This document shows positions 34,291 to 48,627 of a stretch of DNA of 64,000 nt, piece by piece. The first letter of the stretch is position 1, and the number at the start of each line of letters is the position of its first letter. Position numbers and translations under genes: made by a program. The notes under the pieces were generated by a model. That model had not been told where the DNA came from, made no database searches, and saw only the letters and a list, made by a program, of their open reading frames with translations. The stretch is taken from NCBI RefSeq assembly GCF_023573145.1, contig NZ_CP097635.1, positions 1,116,001 to 1,180,000 of the forward strand. Reading direction: 5' to 3'. The DNA is from Aquincola tertiaricarbonis. GTDB lineage: Bacteria > Pseudomonadota > Gammaproteobacteria > Burkholderiales > Burkholderiaceae_C.

Positions 34291-36488
34291 CAAGCAGACA
34301 GCTTCAGGAAGACGGTGGCCAGCGGCGGCAGCGTGAGCTGCACCGAATGCTCCCGGCCATGCCAGGGCACCGGCTCCGCGGTGGCGGCGCCCAACGGCGT
34401 GCCGACGTTGCTGCCACCATAGGCCGCGGCATCGGTGTTGAGCACCTCGCGGTATTCGCCCGGCGCCGGCACGCCCAGGCGCCAGCCGTGGTGCACCGTG
34501 GGGGTGAAGTTGCACACCACGACGATGAAGTCGCCATTGGCGTCGCGGCGCACGAAGCTCAGCACCGAATGCTCGGCGTCGTGGTGGTCCAGCCACTCGA
34601 AGCCGTCGCCGGTGAAGTCGCGCTGGTGCAGCGCGGGCGTGGTGGCATACAGGCGGTTGAGGTCGCGCACCAGGCTTTGCACGCCGCGGTGCAGCGGGTC
34701 GTCCAGCAGGTGCCAGTCGAGGCTGGCTTCATGGTTCCACTCGCGCTGCTGGCCGAACTCGCAGCCCATGAACAGCAGCTTCTTGCCCGGGTGGCCGAAC
34801 ATGAAGCCGTAGTACGAGCGCAGGTTGGCGAACTGCTGCCAACGGTCGCCGGGCATGCGCGCCAGGATGGAGCCCTTGCCGTGCACCACCTCGTCGTGCG
34901 AGAGCGGCAGCACGAAGTTCTCGTTGAAGGCGTACACCAGGCTGAAGGTCACCTCGCCATGGTGGTACTTGCGGTACAGCGGATCACGGCCGAAGTAGTG
35001 CAGCGTGTCGTGCATCCAGCCCATGTTCCACTTGTAGTGAAAGCCCAGGCCGCCGGCGTACACCGGCCGCGACACCGCCGGGAAGGCCGTGGATTCTTCG
35101 GCGATGGTGATGCCCTGCGGGCGTTCCACGCCCACCACCTCGTTCAGCCGCTTGAGGAAGCTGATGGCTTCCAGGTTCTCGCGGCCGCCGAACTCGTTGG
35201 GCACCCATTCGCCGTGCTTGCGGCTGTAGTCGCGGTACAGCATCGAGGCCACCGCATCCACGCGCAGGCCGTCGACGTTGTGGCGCTCCAGCCAGTACAA
35301 GGCATTGCCCACCAGGAAGTTGCGCACCTCGGCGCGGCCGAAGTTGTAGATCAGCGTGTTCCAGTCCTGGTGGTAGCCCTCGCGTGGGTCGGCATGCTCG
35401 TACAGATGCGTGCCGTCGAACTGCGCCAGGCCGTGCGCGTCGCTGGGAAAGTGCGCCGGCACCCAGTCGACGATGATGCCCAGGCCCATGGCATGGGCAC
35501 GCGCCACGAAGCGGTCAAAGCCGCCCGGGCCTTCGCCCGGCGCATCGAAGCGCGCCGTGGGCGCATACAGGCCCACCGGCTGGTAGCCCCAGGAGCCGTC
35601 GAACGGATGCTCGCTGATGGGCAGCAGCTCCAGGTGGGTGAAGCCCATGTCCTGCGCATACGGCAGCAGCTGCTCGGCCAGCTCGTCCCAGGTGAGCCAG
35701 CGGTTGCCTTCTTCGGGCCGGCGCTTCCACGAGCCCAGGTGCACCTCGTAGATGCTGACCGGCGCATCCAGCGCATTGGCCAGCTTGCGCGGGGCCGCGG
35801 GCGCCTGCAGCGGCGGCATCGGCGCCACCACGCTGGCGGTGGCCGGCCGCAGCTCGGCCGAACGCGCGTAGGGGTCGGCCTTTTGCGGCAGCAGGTGGCC
35901 GTCGCGGCTCAGCAGCTCGAACTTGTAGCGTGCGCCAGGCCCCACGCCGGGCAGGAACAGCTCCCACACGCCGCATTCGGCGCGCAGCCGCATCGGGTGT
36001 GCGGCGCCGTTCCAGTGGTTGAAGTCGCCCACCACGCTCACGCGCATCGCATTCGGCGCCCACACCGCGAAGGCGGTGCCTGCCACGCCCAGCACGGTGC
36101 GCGGCACCGCGCCCAGCACCTCGAACGGGCGCAGGTGGGTGCCTTCGGCCAGCAGCCAGACATCCGTCTGGCCCAGCAGCAGCGGGAAGCGATACGGGTC
36201 GTCGACGACCGACTGCGCACCGCCATGCCACTGCACCTGCAGCCGGTAGTCGGCCGACAGGCTGGCGAACTGGCCCTGGAAAAAGCCTTCGGCCGCCAGC
36301 GGCGCCAGCACGCCGGCCGGCTGGCCGCTGGCCATGTCGATCACGCCGACGGCCTGGGCGCCAGGCAGCCACACCCGCAGCCACACCCGCGGCTGCGGGC
36401 CGCTGGTGTCTTCATGGCGGCCGAGGACGGCGAAAGGGTCTCCGTGGCGGCCACTGCGCAGCCGCTCGATGTCGTTATCGGTGAACAT
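34290..36488 (-). CDS. glgB: 1,4-alpha-glucan branching enzyme
   Basis: Forms alpha-1,6 branch points in glycogen. 732 aa: an N-terminal domain and CBM48 ([27 protein letters not shown]), then GH13 with [17 protein letters not shown], nucleophile in [19 protein letters not shown], acid/base in [11 protein letters not shown] and third Asp in [14 protein letters not shown]. The ATG at 36488 gives the standard N-terminus and lies 14 bp after the glgP stop. Part of the glgP-glgB-glgX-malQ operon. Confidence 0.96.
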   Translation of the reverse strand: MFTDNDIERLRSGRHGDPFAVLGRHEDTSGPQPRVWLRVWLPGAQAVGVIDMASGQPAGVLAPLAAEGFFQGQFASLSADYRLQVQWHGGAQSVVDDPYRFPLLLGQTDVWLLAEGTHLRPFEVLGAVPRTVLGVAGTAFAVWAPNAMRVSVVGDFNHWNGAAHPMRLRAECGVWELFLPGVGPGARYKFELLSRDGHLLPQKADPYARSAELRPATASVVAPMPPLQAPAAPRKLANALDAPVSIYEVHLGSWKRRPEEGNRWLTWDELAEQLLPYAQDMGFTHLELLPISEHPFDGSWGYQPVGLYAPTARFDAPGEGPGGFDRFVARAHAMGLGIIVDWVPAHFPSDAHGLAQFDGTHLYEHADPREGYHQDWNTLIYNFGRAEVRNFLVGNALYWLERHNVDGLRVDAVASMLYRDYSRKHGEWVPNEFGGRENLEAISFLKRLNEVVGVERPQGITIAEESTAFPAVSRPVYAGGLGFHYKWNMGWMHDTLHYFGRDPLYRKYHHGEVTFSLVYAFNENFVLPLSHDEVVHGKGSILARMPGDRWQQFANLRSYYGFMFGHPGKKLLFMGCEFGQQREWNHEASLDWHLLDDPLHRGVQSLVRDLNRLYATTPALHQRDFTGDGFEWLDHHDAEHSVLSFVRRDANGDFIVVVCNFTPTVHHGWRLGVPAPGEYREVLNTDAAAYGGSNVGTPLGAATAEPVPWHGREHSVQLTLPPLATVFLKLSA

Positions 36489-36502
36489 GGTGGGGCGATG
36501 GC

Positions 36503-38935
<2,433 letters not shown>

Positions 38936-38981
38936 CAGAGTGAGCTCCTCAGGAGGCCGCGATTTTGGGAGCGCCTGCAAA

Positions 38982-39007
38982 ATTCCAGCCCGGTTTCATG
39001 CTGGAAT
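38982..39007. promoter_or_regulatory. inverted repeat in the glgP-glgC divergent spacer
   Basis: ATTCCAGC (38982-38989) and GCTGGAAT (39000-39007) are perfect 8-bp arms with a 10-base centre, 47-72 bp upstream of glgP and about 200 bp upstream of glgC. Its place in the shared control region of the glycogen genes suggests a regulator site. No candidate regulator gene is adjacent. Confidence 0.5.
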
Positions 39008-39207
39008 GGTTTGCGGGCGCTGCGCGGGCGCAACGCCGGACGGTGACAGATGCCACATGTGCACAGGCCGGATGGCCGCGCTATCCTGCGCCCGAGCGCC
39101 CGATGCGCTTGTGTTCATCTTATCCATTCAGTAGCAGTTCGAAGTTCCAGAAGCAGTACATCCACGTTTCAGACGATCGCCATAACACAGATCCGGGAGA
39201 CTCCTCG

Positions 39208-40473
39208 ATGGCTACCCATGATGCCGCCCGCAACTTTGACCTGCCCAAGCGCGCTGTCGCACTCGTCCTGGCCGGTGGCCGCGGCAGCCGCCTGAAGAAC
39301 CTGACCGACCGCCGCGCCAAGCCGGGGGTCTACTTCGGTGGCAAGTTCCGCATCATCGACTTCGCGCTGTCCAACTGCCTGAACTCGGGCATCCGCCGCA
39401 TCGGCGTGATCACGCAGTACAAGAGCCACAGCCTGATGCGCCACCTGCAGCGCGGTTGGGCCTTCCTGAAGCCCGAGATCAACGAATTCGTGGATCTGCT
39501 GCCTGCCCAGCAACGGGTGGACGAAGAAAGCTGGTACCGCGGCACCGCCGATGCGGTCTACCAGAACCAGGACATCATCGCCAGCTACAAGGCCGACTAC
39601 GTCGTGGTGCTGGCCGGCGACCACGTCTACAAGATGAACTACGCGCTGATGCTGGCCGACCACGTGGAGCAAGGCCGCGACTGCACCGTGGGCTGCATCG
39701 AGGTGCCGCGCGAGGAAGCCTCGGCCTTCGGCGTGATGCACATCGACGACCGGCGCCAGATCCTCGATTTCGTCGAGAAGCCGGCCGACCCGCCCGCCAT
39801 GCCCGGCAAGCCCGACCGCTCGCTGGCCAGCATGGGCATCTACATCTTCAATGCGCGCTACCTGTTCAAGGAACTGGAGCGCGACATGGCCGACCCGAAC
39901 TCCTCGCACGACTTCGGCAAGGACATCATTCCGCGCGCCGTGGCCAACGGCAATGCGGTGGCGCACCCGTTCGACATGAGCTGCGTCGGCGCGCTGCACG
40001 GCGAAGAACCCTACTGGCGCGACGTGGGCACGCTGGACGCCTACTGGGACGCCAACATCGACCTGACGGCCACCGTGCCGAAGCTCGACCTCTACGACAC
40101 CAAGTGGCCCATCTGGACCTACCAGCCGCAACTGCCGCCCGCCAAGTTCGTGCACGACATGGGCGACCGCCGCGGCACCGCAATCGAATCGCTGGTCTCG
40201 GGCGGCTGCATCGTCTCGGGTGAGGTGCGGCGCACGGTGCTGTACTCGGGCGTGCGGGTGCATTCGCATGCCAAGGTGATGCTGTCGGTGCTGCTGCCCG
40301 ACGTGCAGGTGGGCCGCGGTGCGCGGCTCAACAAGGTCATCATCGACCGCGGCTGCCACATCCCCGACGGCATGGTGATCGGCGAGGACGCCGAAGAAGA
40401 TGCGCGCCGCTTTTTGCGCAGCGAAGGCGGCGTGGTGCTGGTCACGCGGGACATGCTGGCGGCGCTGCAATGA
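39208..40473 (+). CDS. glgC: glucose-1-phosphate adenylyltransferase
   Basis: Makes ADP-glucose from ATP and glucose 1-phosphate, the committed step of bacterial glycogen synthesis. 421 aa: pyrophosphorylase motif [39 protein letters not shown], active-site [12 protein letters not shown] and FVEKP, and a left-handed beta-helix C-terminus ([37 protein letters not shown]). The start at 39208 follows GGGAGA; an upstream in-frame extension is non-homologous. Its stop overlaps the glgA start as ATGA. Confidence 0.97.
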   Translation: MATHDAARNFDLPKRAVALVLAGGRGSRLKNLTDRRAKPGVYFGGKFRIIDFALSNCLNSGIRRIGVITQYKSHSLMRHLQRGWAFLKPEINEFVDLLPAQQRVDEESWYRGTADAVYQNQDIIASYKADYVVVLAGDHVYKMNYALMLADHVEQGRDCTVGCIEVPREEASAFGVMHIDDRRQILDFVEKPADPPAMPGKPDRSLASMGIYIFNARYLFKELERDMADPNSSHDFGKDIIPRAVANGNAVAHPFDMSCVGALHGEEPYWRDVGTLDAYWDANIDLTATVPKLDLYDTKWPIWTYQPQLPPAKFVHDMGDRRGTAIESLVSGGCIVSGEVRRTVLYSGVRVHSHAKVMLSVLLPDVQVGRGARLNKVIIDRGCHIPDGMVIGEDAEEDARRFLRSEGGVVLVTRDMLAALQ

Positions 40474-42002
40474 GCCCCGCGCTGGCAGGCGCGGCACCGG
40501 GGCAGCCGGTGCCGCTCAAAGTGCTGCATGTGGCGGCCGAAGTGTTCCCTCTGGTCAAGACGGGTGGGCTGGCCGACGTGGTGGCGGCACTGCCGCCAGC
40601 GCTCATTGCCGCCGGTGCCGACGTGCGCCTGCTGGTGCCCGGCCTGCCGCAGATGGCCCAGGCCATCGAGCAGCCGCGGCGCGTGCTCGATCTCGGTGCA
40701 CAGTTCGGAGCCGGCCGCGTCAGCTTGATGCTCGGGCGCATGCCCGATACCGGCGTGCCGGTGTACTTCATCGACGCGCCCTACCTGTACCGCCGCGGTG
40801 GCGGCCCCTACCAGGACACCCGCGGCCAGGAATGGGGCGACAACCTGCAGCGCTTCGCGCTGCTGGGCTGGGTGGCCGCCCACCTGTCGGCCGGCGAGCT
40901 GGACCCCGACTGGGCGCCCGACGTGATGCATGCGCACGACTGGCATGCCGGCATGTCCTGCGCCTACGTGGCCGGCCATCCGCCCACGCAGGCCGCTTCG
41001 GTGTACACGGTGCACAACCTGGCCTACCAGGGGCTGTTTCCCACCGCCGACTTCCCGTGGCTGGGCCTGTCCTCGCGCTTCATGTCGCCGGCCGGGCTGG
41101 AGTTCCACGGCCAGGTGTCCTTCATGAAGGCGGGGCTGAAGTTCGCCGACCGCGTGACCACCGTCAGCCCCGGTTATGCGCGCGAGATCGCGACGCTGGA
41201 ACATGGCTTCGGACTCGATGGCGTGATCCGCGGCCGCGGCGCGGACGTTCACGGCATCATCAACGGCATCGACGAGTCGCTGTGGAATCCGCTCACCGAC
41301 CCCGGCATCGCCCAGCGCTTCGACGCCGAGACGGTGAGTTCCGGCAAGGCGGCCTGCAAGCGGGCACTGCAGCAGGAGTTCGGCCTGGACACCAAGGCCG
41401 CCGGGCCGCTGTGTGGCGTGGTCAGCCGGCTCACCTCGCAAAAAGGCCTGGACCTGGTGCTGGCCGCGCTGCCGGCGCTGCTGCAGCGGGGCGGCCAGCT
41501 GGTGCTGCAAGGCAATGGCGACCCTTCGCTGGAAGCCGCCTTCCGCATGGCCCAGCAGGCGCATGCCGGCCACGTGGGTGTCAAGCTGGTCTATGACGAA
41601 GACCTGGCCCACCGCGTGATGGCCGGCGCCGACCTGGTGCTGGTGCCTTCGCGCTTCGAGCCCTGCGGGCTGACGCAGATGTACGCCCAGCGTTATGGCG
41701 CGCTGCCGGTGGTACGCCGCGTGGGCGGCCTGGCCGACACGGTGGTGGACGCGACGCCCGAGACCCTGGCCGCCGACCAGGCCACCGGCTTCATGTTCGA
41801 TGCGGCCAGCGGCCACGCGCTGGAAGGCGCCATCCACCGCGCCTGCGACGTGCTGGTGGAACCGGTGACCTGGCAGCAGATGCGCCGCCGCGCGATGGCC
41901 TGCAGCTTCTCCTGGGAAGGCCCGGCCCAGCAATACCTGTCGCTGTACCGCGAAGCCATCGCCGCACGCGCCGCGCAGCCGCGCGGGGTGCCGGAAGGCT
42001 GA
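40470..42002 (+). CDS. glgA: glycogen synthase (ADP-glucose)
   Basis: Elongates glycogen from ADP-glucose. 510 aa of GT5 family with the ADP-glucose-binding [13 protein letters not shown] near residue 30, [51 protein letters not shown], and the second active-site region [19 protein letters not shown]. Translation is coupled to glgC. A strong terminator follows 16 bp after the stop. Confidence 0.97.
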   Translation: MSPALAGAAPGQPVPLKVLHVAAEVFPLVKTGGLADVVAALPPALIAAGADVRLLVPGLPQMAQAIEQPRRVLDLGAQFGAGRVSLMLGRMPDTGVPVYFIDAPYLYRRGGGPYQDTRGQEWGDNLQRFALLGWVAAHLSAGELDPDWAPDVMHAHDWHAGMSCAYVAGHPPTQAASVYTVHNLAYQGLFPTADFPWLGLSSRFMSPAGLEFHGQVSFMKAGLKFADRVTTVSPGYAREIATLEHGFGLDGVIRGRGADVHGIINGIDESLWNPLTDPGIAQRFDAETVSSGKAACKRALQQEFGLDTKAAGPLCGVVSRLTSQKGLDLVLAALPALLQRGGQLVLQGNGDPSLEAAFRMAQQAHAGHVGVKLVYDEDLAHRVMAGADLVLVPSRFEPCGLTQMYAQRYGALPVVRRVGGLADTVVDATPETLAADQATGFMFDAASGHALEGAIHRACDVLVEPVTWQQMRRRAMACSFSWEGPAQQYLSLYREAIAARAAQPRGVPEG

Positions 42003-42017
42003 CACGAGCTGCCCATT

Positions 42018-42045
42018 AAAAAGCCGCCCGAGGGCGGCTTTCTTG
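42018..42045. terminator. bidirectional intrinsic terminator between glgA and cytochrome c
   Basis: AAAGCCGCCC (42020-42029) and GGGCGGCTTT (42032-42041) form a tight 9-10-bp hairpin with A residues before and TTTCTT after, so it can work for both converging transcripts. Confidence 0.85.
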
Positions 42046-42065
42046 CGCTCGCTGGCGGCGTGCGC

Positions 42066-42743
42066 TTACTTGTTGGAAGCGAAGCGGAAGCGCGACTCGG
42101 GGCGGGTTTGCAGTTCGCCGGGCAGCGAGCCGATGTACTCGGCGATGGCCTTCAGCTCGACGTTGCTGTACTGCTTGACCTGGCCGGCCATGATGGCGTT
42201 GCCCCGGCCGATCAGGTTGTTGTTGGTGGTCTTGTACGACTTGAGCGCCACGTACAGGTAGTCGGGGTACTGGCCCGCGATCTTGGGGTAGCTGCCGTCG
42301 ATCGGCTTGCTGAAATTGGCGCCGTGGCAGGACACGCAGGCGCCCTTGGTCAGCAGCTCGGCCACTTCGGGGCGGGGCTTGACGGCCGGCTCTTCCGAGA
42401 CCGGCTTGGGGTCGGCCACGTTGCCTTCATAGAAGGCGGCGATGTCGGCCATGTCCTGATCGGTCAGCGAGGTGGCGATGCCGCGCATCGTGGGGTGCTT
42501 GCGGTCGCCGGTCTTGTAGCTGTTGAGCGCGGCCACGATGTACTTGGCGCCCTGGCCCGAGATCTTGGGCACCAGGTGCTGCTCAGGAAACGCGGCCTTG
42601 TACTCGGGGATGCCGTGGCAGCCGATGCACATCGCCACCTTCTTCGCGCCGGCTGCCGCATCGGGCTTGATGTCCTGGGCGCTGGCCCCTGAAACGATGC
42701 CGGACAGGGCCAGCACAAACAGCAAGGAGTGGGCTTTGTTCAT
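42066..42743 (-). CDS. diheme c-type cytochrome (cytochrome c4-like)
   Basis: Periplasmic electron carrier of 225 aa with a signal peptide (residues 1-22, ending GASA) and two heme-attachment sites, CIGCH (about residue 39) and CVSCH (about residue 138), each followed by a GYP/ISGQ-type methionine-ligand domain (HPTMRGIATSLTDQDMADIAAFY and GNAIMAGQVKQYSNVELKAIAEYI). The doubled domain is that of cytochrome c4-type donors to terminal oxidases. The ATG at 42743 begins a good signal peptide. Divergent from the MoxR gene. Confidence 0.92.
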   Translation of the reverse strand: MNKAHSLLFVLALSGIVSGASAQDIKPDAAAGAKKVAMCIGCHGIPEYKAAFPEQHLVPKISGQGAKYIVAALNSYKTGDRKHPTMRGIATSLTDQDMADIAAFYEGNVADPKPVSEEPAVKPRPEVAELLTKGACVSCHGANFSKPIDGSYPKIAGQYPDYLYVALKSYKTTNNNLIGRGNAIMAGQVKQYSNVELKAIAEYIGSLPGELQTRPESRFRFASNK

Positions 42744-42786
42744 CGTTGTTGCGGACCTGTGGCTGTGGGCTTGAGTACAGCAAAGG

Positions 42787-42792
42787 ATTATA
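42787..42792 (-). promoter_or_regulatory. candidate -10 element of the cytochrome c gene
   Basis: A perfect TATAAT on the minus strand, about 45 bp upstream of the cytochrome c start. The corresponding -35 region is poor (TTAAGC), so it may need an activator. A plus-strand TATACT at about 42803 could serve the MoxR gene. Confidence 0.4.
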
Positions 42793-42863
42793 GGGGGGCC
42801 CTTATACTGGCTTAAACCCTGATAAAGCCCTGACAAGGCGTCCGCGCAAAGGCCCAGCACCCC

Positions 42864-43718
42864 ATGAAGTTCCAAGGCTCCGACCAATACGTCGCCACCC
42901 AGGATCTGATGCTGGCCGTCAATGCAGCCATCACCTTGCAGCGCCCGCTGCTCATCAAGGGCGAGCCCGGCACCGGCAAGACCATGCTGGCCGAGGAAGT
43001 GGCCAGCGCGCTGGGCATGCCGCTGCTGCAGTGGCACATCAAGAGCACCACCAAGGCCCAGCAGGGCCTGTATGAATACGACGCGGTGAGCCGCCTGCGC
43101 GACAGCCAGCTGCAGGATCCCGTCAGCGCCGAGAAGGTGCGCGACATCCGCAACTACATCGTGCAGGGCACGCTGTGGCAGGCCTTCACGTCGGAGCAGC
43201 CGGTGGTGCTGCTGATCGACGAGATCGACAAGGCCGACATCGAATTCCCGAACGACCTGCTGCGCGAGATCGACCGCATGGAGTTCTACGTCTACGAGAC
43301 GCGGGAACTGGTCAAGGCCAGGCACCGGCCGCTGGTGTTCATCACCTCCAACAACGAGAAGGAGCTGCCCGACGCCTTCCTGCGCCGCTGCTTCTTCCAC
43401 TACATCAAGTTCCCCGATGCCACGACGATGCAGAAGATCGTCGACGTGCACTTCCCCGGCATCAAGAAGGACCTGCTGGGCGCCGCACTGAAGAACTTCT
43501 ACGACGTGCGCAACCTGCCCGGCCTGAAGAAGAAGCCCAGCACCAGCGAGCTGATCGACTGGCTCAAGCTGCTGGTGGCCGAAGACATCCCGGCCGAGGC
43601 GCTGCAGAGCAAGGACGACAAGGTGGCCGTGCCGCCGCTGCTGGGCGCGCTGCTGAAGAACGAGCAGGACGTGACGCTGTTCGAGAAGCTGGTGTTCATG
43701 CAGCGGCACAACCGCTAG
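42864..43718 (+). CDS. MoxR-family AAA+ ATPase
   Basis: Chaperone-like ATPase of 284 aa that, with a VWA-domain partner, helps cofactor insertion or complex activation. Walker A is GEPGTGKTML (about residue 34), Walker B is VVLLIDEIDKADIEFPNDLL, and a sensor region reads RPLVFITSNNEKELPDAFLRRCFFHYIKFP. The usual partner, a CoxE-like VWA protein, is encoded at 47455-48627, separated by three unrelated genes. Substrate unknown; the closeness to a cytochrome c gene may be chance. Confidence 0.92.
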   Translation: MKFQGSDQYVATQDLMLAVNAAITLQRPLLIKGEPGTGKTMLAEEVASALGMPLLQWHIKSTTKAQQGLYEYDAVSRLRDSQLQDPVSAEKVRDIRNYIVQGTLWQAFTSEQPVVLLIDEIDKADIEFPNDLLREIDRMEFYVYETRELVKARHRPLVFITSNNEKELPDAFLRRCFFHYIKFPDATTMQKIVDVHFPGIKKDLLGAALKNFYDVRNLPGLKKKPSTSELIDWLKLLVAEDIPAEALQSKDDKVAVPPLLGALLKNEQDVTLFEKLVFMQRHNR

Positions 43719-43742
43719 AGCGACCTCAGTCCCGCCGGGCCG

Positions 43743-43796
43743 CCCCAAGGGACTGAGCGCCCCCTCGGGGGGCAGCGAGCGCAGCGAGCTTGGGGG
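43743..43796. repeat. G/C-rich intergenic hairpin repeat (REP-like)
   Basis: Between the convergent MoxR gene and the next gene. Outer arms CCCCAAG (43743-43749) and CTTGGGG (43789-43795) enclose an inner hairpin GCCCCC-TC-GGGGGG (43759-43772) and a GCAGCGAGC duplication. Elements of very similar wording recur between genes in many Burkholderiales genomes. It may also act as a terminator. Confidence 0.6.
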
Positions 43797-43801
43797 CTGA
43801 C

Positions 43802-44596
43802 TCAGCGCCCCAGCGTGACCGACAGGCCCAGCCGCGGTTCCACCCGCTGGGCGTCCACCGGCCGGTAGGCCGACAGGTCCAGCGTGGCCCGCCGCGGCAC
43901 CAGCCACCAGCGCAGGCCCACCGTCTCGGCGGTGCCGCCGGTGCGGTCGGTGGCCAGCTGCATGTACATCAGGTGCTCACCGGCCACGCGCCACAGCGTG
44001 GACCACTTGGCGCGCGAGCGCAGCGCCGTCGTGTCCTTGTCGCGGCCGAACTGCAGCTCCATTGCCCAGTCGTCGTTGATGCGCAGCATGCTGCCGGCGG
44101 CCACCAGCGCGCGCGCGGCCTGGCTGCGCACCGTGGGGTCGCCACTGGCCTTGACGCCCAGGCGGGCGCTGGTGGTCAGCTGGTCGGCCAGCCGCGTGCT
44201 CATCCACTGGTCGATCGAAAGGTCGAAGCGCCGCATGCGCGCATTGCTGGCGATGGCCGGCGGCGGCGCGGCCACGTTCAGCGCCAGCCGCTCGCCGGTG
44301 CAGCCGTAGCCCATGCCACCGCCCAGGTCGGCGCGCTCCAGCTGGCGCTCACGCTGTTCGCCATTGGCGTCGGCAAAGGGGTCGAGCGCGCAGGTGGACG
44401 GGGCGGCGAAGGCCGCCGGCCCCAGCAGCGACCGGCGCGGCACCGGCTTGAGCCACTGCACCCGCAGCCCGGTGGGCGCCACCGCGGGGCCGGGGTCGGC
44501 CCAAGGCTCGGCCCGGGCGCTGCCCAGCGCGCCCCACAGCAGGGCCGACAGGCCCGCCAGCAGCAGGCAGGAACGCGAGGAGGTGCGCGTTTTCAT
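43802..44596 (-). CDS. exported hypothetical protein, probable outer-membrane or periplasmic
   Basis: Not recognised. 264 aa with a signal peptide (about residues 1-29, ending GSARA). The second half has alternating short beta-type stretches (WAMELQFGRDKDTTALRSRAKWSTLWRVAGEHLMYMQLATDR and GLRWWLVPRRATLDLSAYRPV), ending LSVTLGR, which would suit a small beta-barrel. Two or more cysteines (STCALDPF, GYGCTG) could pair. The start at 44596 was chosen for the signal peptide. It lies antisense-oriented between moxR and the GNAT gene, splitting the MoxR-VWA pair. Confidence 0.65.
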   Translation of the reverse strand: MKTRTSSRSCLLLAGLSALLWGALGSARAEPWADPGPAVAPTGLRVQWLKPVPRRSLLGPAAFAAPSTCALDPFADANGEQRERQLERADLGGGMGYGCTGERLALNVAAPPPAIASNARMRRFDLSIDQWMSTRLADQLTTSARLGVKASGDPTVRSQAARALVAAGSMLRINDDWAMELQFGRDKDTTALRSRAKWSTLWRVAGEHLMYMQLATDRTGGTAETVGLRWWLVPRRATLDLSAYRPVDAQRVEPRLGLSVTLGR

Positions 44597-44695
44597 GGGT
44601 TCAGGGCGGCAGGAAGAGGCGGTATCGATGATGCGATCATCGTCGCGTGTCAACAGCAAGAAAAACACCAGTTAATCCCTGGTGGTTACACCACG

Positions 44696-45286
44696 ATGCC
44701 CTGGCTTGAACCGACCCGACTGGCTGGCCGCTGGGCCAGCCTGGTGCCACTTGTATCCGAGCATGCGGGCGCGTTGTCCGAAGCGGTGCAGGAAGGCGAA
44801 TTGTGGAAGCTCTGGTACACCGCCGTGCCCGCCCCCGAGCGCATGGCCGCCGAGATCGGGCGCCGGCTGGGGCTGCAGGCCGCCGGCAGCATGCTGCCCT
44901 TCACCGTGCTGAACGCCGAAGGCCAGCCCGTCGGCATGACGACCTACATGAACGTGGACGCCGTGCACAAGCGGGTGGAGATCGGCAGCACCTGGCTCGC
45001 GCGGCGGGTGCAGCGCGGGCCGCTGAACACCGAATGCAAGCGCATGCTGCTGGCCCACGCCTTCGAGCAACTGGACTGCATCGCGGTGGAGTTTCGCACG
45101 CACCGCCTGAACACCCAGAGCCGGCGCGCCATCGAGCGGCTGGGTGCGCAGCTCGACGGCATCCTGCGCAGCCACCAGCGCACCGCCGACGGCGCCCTGC
45201 GTGACACCGCCGTCTACAGCATCACCGCGGCCGAATGGCCGACCGTGCGCAACCACCTCGACTGGCAGCTCGCCAAGCCGCGCTGA
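44696..45286 (+). CDS. GNAT-family N-acetyltransferase (RimJ/RimL-like)
   Basis: Acetyl-CoA-dependent acyltransferase of 196 aa. The RimJ/RimL type is seen from LAGRWASLVPLVSEHAGALSEAV, GMTTYMNVDAVHKRVEIGSTWLARRVQRGPLNTECKRMLLAHAF, and VEFRTHRLNTQSRRAIERLGAQLDGILR, the last matching the Asn-containing alpha-4 region. Substrate (a protein N-terminus or an amino acid) cannot be told. It is followed by the S9 peptidase gene after 11 bp. Confidence 0.88.
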   Translation: MPWLEPTRLAGRWASLVPLVSEHAGALSEAVQEGELWKLWYTAVPAPERMAAEIGRRLGLQAAGSMLPFTVLNAEGQPVGMTTYMNVDAVHKRVEIGSTWLARRVQRGPLNTECKRMLLAHAFEQLDCIAVEFRTHRLNTQSRRAIERLGAQLDGILRSHQRTADGALRDTAVYSITAAEWPTVRNHLDWQLAKPR

Positions 45287-45297
45287 CCCCCCACACC

Positions 45298-47328
<2,031 letters not shown>

Positions 47329-47342
47329 GCCCGCGCCGCGCA

Positions 47343-47372
47343 GCGCCGCTTGCAAGCAGATGCAAGCGGCGC
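47343..47372 (+). terminator. perfect 12-bp hairpin after the S9 peptidase gene
   Basis: GCGCCGCTTGCA (47343-47354) pairs exactly with TGCAAGCGGCGC (47361-47372) around a 6-base loop. A second palindrome CCCGCGCGGG follows at 47373-47382 and then TTTG. Likely a terminator or mRNA 3' end. Confidence 0.6.
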
Positions 47373-47454
47373 CCCGCGCGGGTTTGCTGGCACTTGCATT
47401 GCCAAACAGTCCTTTGCCTACACTGGCCCGATCTCGCCTGCCGGACCCCACGCC

Positions 47455-48627
47455 ATGCTCATCAACTTCTTCTACACGCTGCGCGCCGCCAAGCTGCCGG
47501 TGTCCGTCAAGGAGTACCTGACGCTGCTGGAAGCCCTGAAGGCCGACGTCATCGGGCCCTCGGTGGACGACTTCTACTACCTGGCCCGCACCACGCTGGT
47601 CAAGGACGAGAGCCAGTTCGACAAGTTCGACCGTGCCTTCGGTGCTTATTTCAAGGGCGTGGAACTCCTGACCGATTTCAGCCAGGACGTGCCGCTGGAA
47701 TGGCTGCGCAAGACGCTGGAGCTGGAGCTCAGCCCCGAGCAGAAGGCCGCCATCGAGAAGATGGGCTGGGACGAGTTGATGGAGACGCTGAAAAAGCGCT
47801 TCGAGGAGCAGAAGGAACGCCACGAGGGCGGCAACAAGTGGATCGGCACCGGCGGCACCAGCCCCTTCGGCGCCCACGGCTACAACCCGCAGGGCATCCG
47901 CATCGGGCAGGACAAGGGCCGCAACAAGAGCGCGGTGAAGGTCTGGGACCAGCGCAGCTTCAAGGACTACGACGACAACCTGGAGCTGGGCACCCGCAAC
48001 ATCAAGGTGGCGCTGCGCCGGCTGCGCCGCTTCGCGCGTGAGGGCGCCGCAGAGGAGCTGGACCTGGACGACACCATCCACTCCACCGCCGCCAACGCCG
48101 GCCTGCTCGACATCAAGATGGTGCCCGAGCGCCACAACAAGGTGAAGGTGCTGCTGCTGATGGACGTGGGCGGCACGATGGACGAGCACATCCACCGCGT
48201 GGAAGAACTGTTCAGCGCCGCCAAGACCGAGTTCAAGCACCTGGAGTTCTATTACTTCCACAACTGCGTCTACGACTTCATGTGGAAGAACAACCGCCGC
48301 CGCTACAGCGAGAAGTTTCCGACCTGGGACGTGATCCGCAAGTACAACAAGGACTACAAGCTGATCTTCGTGGGCGACGCCACCATGAGCCCGTACGAGA
48401 TCCTGCAGCCCGGCGGCAGCGTCGAATACAACAACGAGGAGCCGGGCGCCGAATGGCTGCAGCGGCTCACGCAGGCCTTTCCCAAGTTCGCATGGATCAA
48501 CCCCGAGCCGCAAGGCGTCTGGCAGTACCGACAGAGCATCTCCATCGTCCAGCAGCTGATGAATCAGCGCATGTTTCCGTTGAGCCTGCAGGGGCTGGAA
48601 GGTGCGATGCGGCTGCTGAGCAAATGA
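47455..48627 (+). CDS. VWA-domain protein, CoxE-like (MoxR partner)
   Basis: Cytoplasmic protein of 390 aa that normally works with a MoxR ATPase. N-terminal helical part (MLINFFYTLRAAKLPVSVKEYLTLLEAL), a charged middle (residues about 105-165), and a C-terminal von Willebrand A domain with KVLLLMDVGGTMDEHI. In place of a full MIDAS DxSxS this family has DVGGT/SM, as seen here. The ATG at 47455 gives the standard start. The stop overlaps the TamA gene start (ATGA), so the two are translationally coupled, an odd pairing. Confidence 0.9.
   Translation: MLINFFYTLRAAKLPVSVKEYLTLLEALKADVIGPSVDDFYYLARTTLVKDESQFDKFDRAFGAYFKGVELLTDFSQDVPLEWLRKTLELELSPEQKAAIEKMGWDELMETLKKRFEEQKERHEGGNKWIGTGGTSPFGAHGYNPQGIRIGQDKGRNKSAVKVWDQRSFKDYDDNLELGTRNIKVALRRLRRFAREGAAEELDLDDTIHSTAANAGLLDIKMVPERHNKVKVLLLMDVGGTMDEHIHRVEELFSAAKTEFKHLEFYYFHNCVYDFMWKNNRRRYSEKFPTWDVIRKYNKDYKLIFVGDATMSPYEILQPGGSVEYNNEEPGAEWLQRLTQAFPKFAWINPEPQGVWQYRQSISIVQQLMNQRMFPLSLQGLEGAMRLLSK

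Noticed and set aside
30667..34422. A 1251-codon open frame opposite malQ and glgX
   Set aside because: Composition is His/Gln/Arg/Ala-rich without known domains; it is the antisense shadow of two well-supported enzymes in high-GC DNA.
42066..43907. A 613-codon fusion of cytochrome c with an upstream region
   Set aside because: The added part is antisense to the MoxR gene; the cytochrome has its own start with a signal peptide at 42743.
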